DNA of 5,474 nucleotides from Nitrospirota bacterium (GTDB lineage: Bacteria > Nitrospirota > Nitrospiria > Nitrospirales > Nitrospiraceae), in NCBI GenBank assembly GCA_016195505.1, contig JACPZN010000047.1, forward strand, positions 1-5,474. Direction: 5' to 3'. Shown one piece after another: positions 4,949 through 5,474 of the stretch (position 1 is its first letter; every line of letters starts with the position of its first letter). A program made the position numbers and the translations under genes. The notes under the pieces were generated by a model. The model worked only from the letters and a program-made list of their open reading frames with translations, ran no database searches and had not been told where the DNA came from.

Positions 4949-5474
4949 ATGAACCACTCCACCATGCCGCCGCCTCTTTTTCAACTCCTTGTTTTGATGA
5001 TTGGAACCATCATCTGCGCGGGACCTGCCTGCGCCGTTCCGATGATGAATGACCCAAAAGGATTTCACAACATCGCGTGGGGTGCGTCTCTGCGATCGCG
5101 CCAGGATCTGCAGACCACGCGGTCAAGCCCTCATATCAACGAGTATCTGCAGAAGACAGAACCGTCGGCTTTTGCCGGCGCTGAGATGACGAGCATCCAC
5201 TATCTATCGGTGGATGACCAGTTTGCACGGGTCACGATTCGATATCAGGGGGAACAGATCCACAAACAGGTGCTGAACTTCTTGGAGAGGCAGTTCGGGT
5301 CGCTCGAGCATATTCCCGGCCAAATGGTACGGGGCCTCAATCAGCAGTATAATTGGCGAGGCTCCGACACTGAAATCAACCTGACCTATCAAGCCAGCAC
5401 GGAGCGTGGGTATATCTTCATCGATAGTCGAACGCTCGCGCCACGGTTCAATGACTACATTACCGATTCAGCCG
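4949..5474 (+). CDS. secreted protein of unknown function (3' end beyond window)
   Basis: A rightward frame open from ATG 4949 to the window edge, 175 residues visible. Residues 1-29 form a signal peptide: a short polar start, a hydrophobic core at about 10-24, and a likely cleavage after A-C-A at 27-29. No lipobox fits the cysteines at 23 or 28, so a periplasmic or exported soluble product is expected rather than a lipoprotein. After it comes G-F-H-N-I-A-W-G-A-S-L, resembling the G-F-x-x-I-x-W-G-x-S-L opening of small uncharacterised periplasmic proteins of Deltaproteobacteria and Nitrospirota, followed by an alternating strand/helix pattern. I do not recognise a function. It is divergent from the phosphonate operon across a 164-bp gap, which gives no sign of a shared role. 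A second ATG at 4964 is possible but would shorten the signal peptide; neither start has a good ribosome-binding site. Confidence 0.7.
   Translation, partial: MNHSTMPPPLFQLLVLMIGTIICAGPACAVPMMNDPKGFHNIAWGASLRSRQDLQTTRSSPHINEYLQKTEPSAFAGAEMTSIHYLSVDDQFARVTIRYQGEQIHKQVLNFLERQFGSLEHIPGQMVRGLNQQYNWRGSDTEINLTYQASTERGYIFIDSRTLAPRFNDYITDSA

Noticed and set aside
1..5474. tRNA, rRNA, CRISPR array, integrase or transposase genes
   Set aside because: Looked for by eye on both strands; none found. The 7-bp repeats are too short and contiguous to be CRISPR repeats with spacers.

Overview
The window carries one leftward (minus-strand) operon of five genes that looks like the back half of a 2-aminoethylphosphonate (2-AEP) pathway leading to a phosphonolipid head group. 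At its right-hand side a divergent rightward gene for a secreted protein of unknown function runs off the window. The DNA is moderately GC-rich, with compact spacers that contain degenerate 7-bp repeats and a palindromic intergenic element. From memory, such spacers and the terminal-inverted-repeat element resemble those of Nitrospira-type genomes (phylum Nitrospirota). That assignment is an inference and was not searched.

Layout from right to left, in the direction of operon transcription: a good sigma-70-type promoter (-10 at 4839-4844, -35 at 4863-4868); the alpha (4287-4784) and beta (3618-4199) halves of a split thiamine-diphosphate decarboxylase of the phosphonopyruvate/sulfopyruvate decarboxylase family; a PhnW-type 2-AEP:pyruvate transaminase (2508-3496); a small PntC-like CTP:2-AEP cytidylyltransferase (1792-2511) that overlaps phnW by ATGA; and a 478-residue protein that joins a degenerate nucleotidyltransferase-like domain to a complete CDP-alcohol phosphatidyltransferase domain (245-1681). 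A candidate intrinsic terminator (206-231) and a 171-bp inverted-repeat element (35-205) close the unit.

Proposed flow: phosphonopyruvate is decarboxylated to phosphonoacetaldehyde (two-subunit enzyme), transaminated to 2-AEP (PhnW), activated as CMP-AEP (PntC), and transferred to a membrane alcohol, most simply diacylglycerol, by the CDP-alcohol phosphatidyltransferase. The first enzyme, phosphoenolpyruvate mutase (PepM), is not in the window and must lie elsewhere if this reading is right.

Two points stand out. First, the 5' end of phnW looks broken. A well-placed ribosome-binding site and a GTG start the expected M-I-L-L-N-P-G, but the sequence then jumps, in a different frame, to a point about 30 residues further into the protein. 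This is either a frameshifting deletion or an assembly error. Second, spacers inside and around the operon are built of 7-bp units, and two of them share a 16-mer at 13 of 16 positions.
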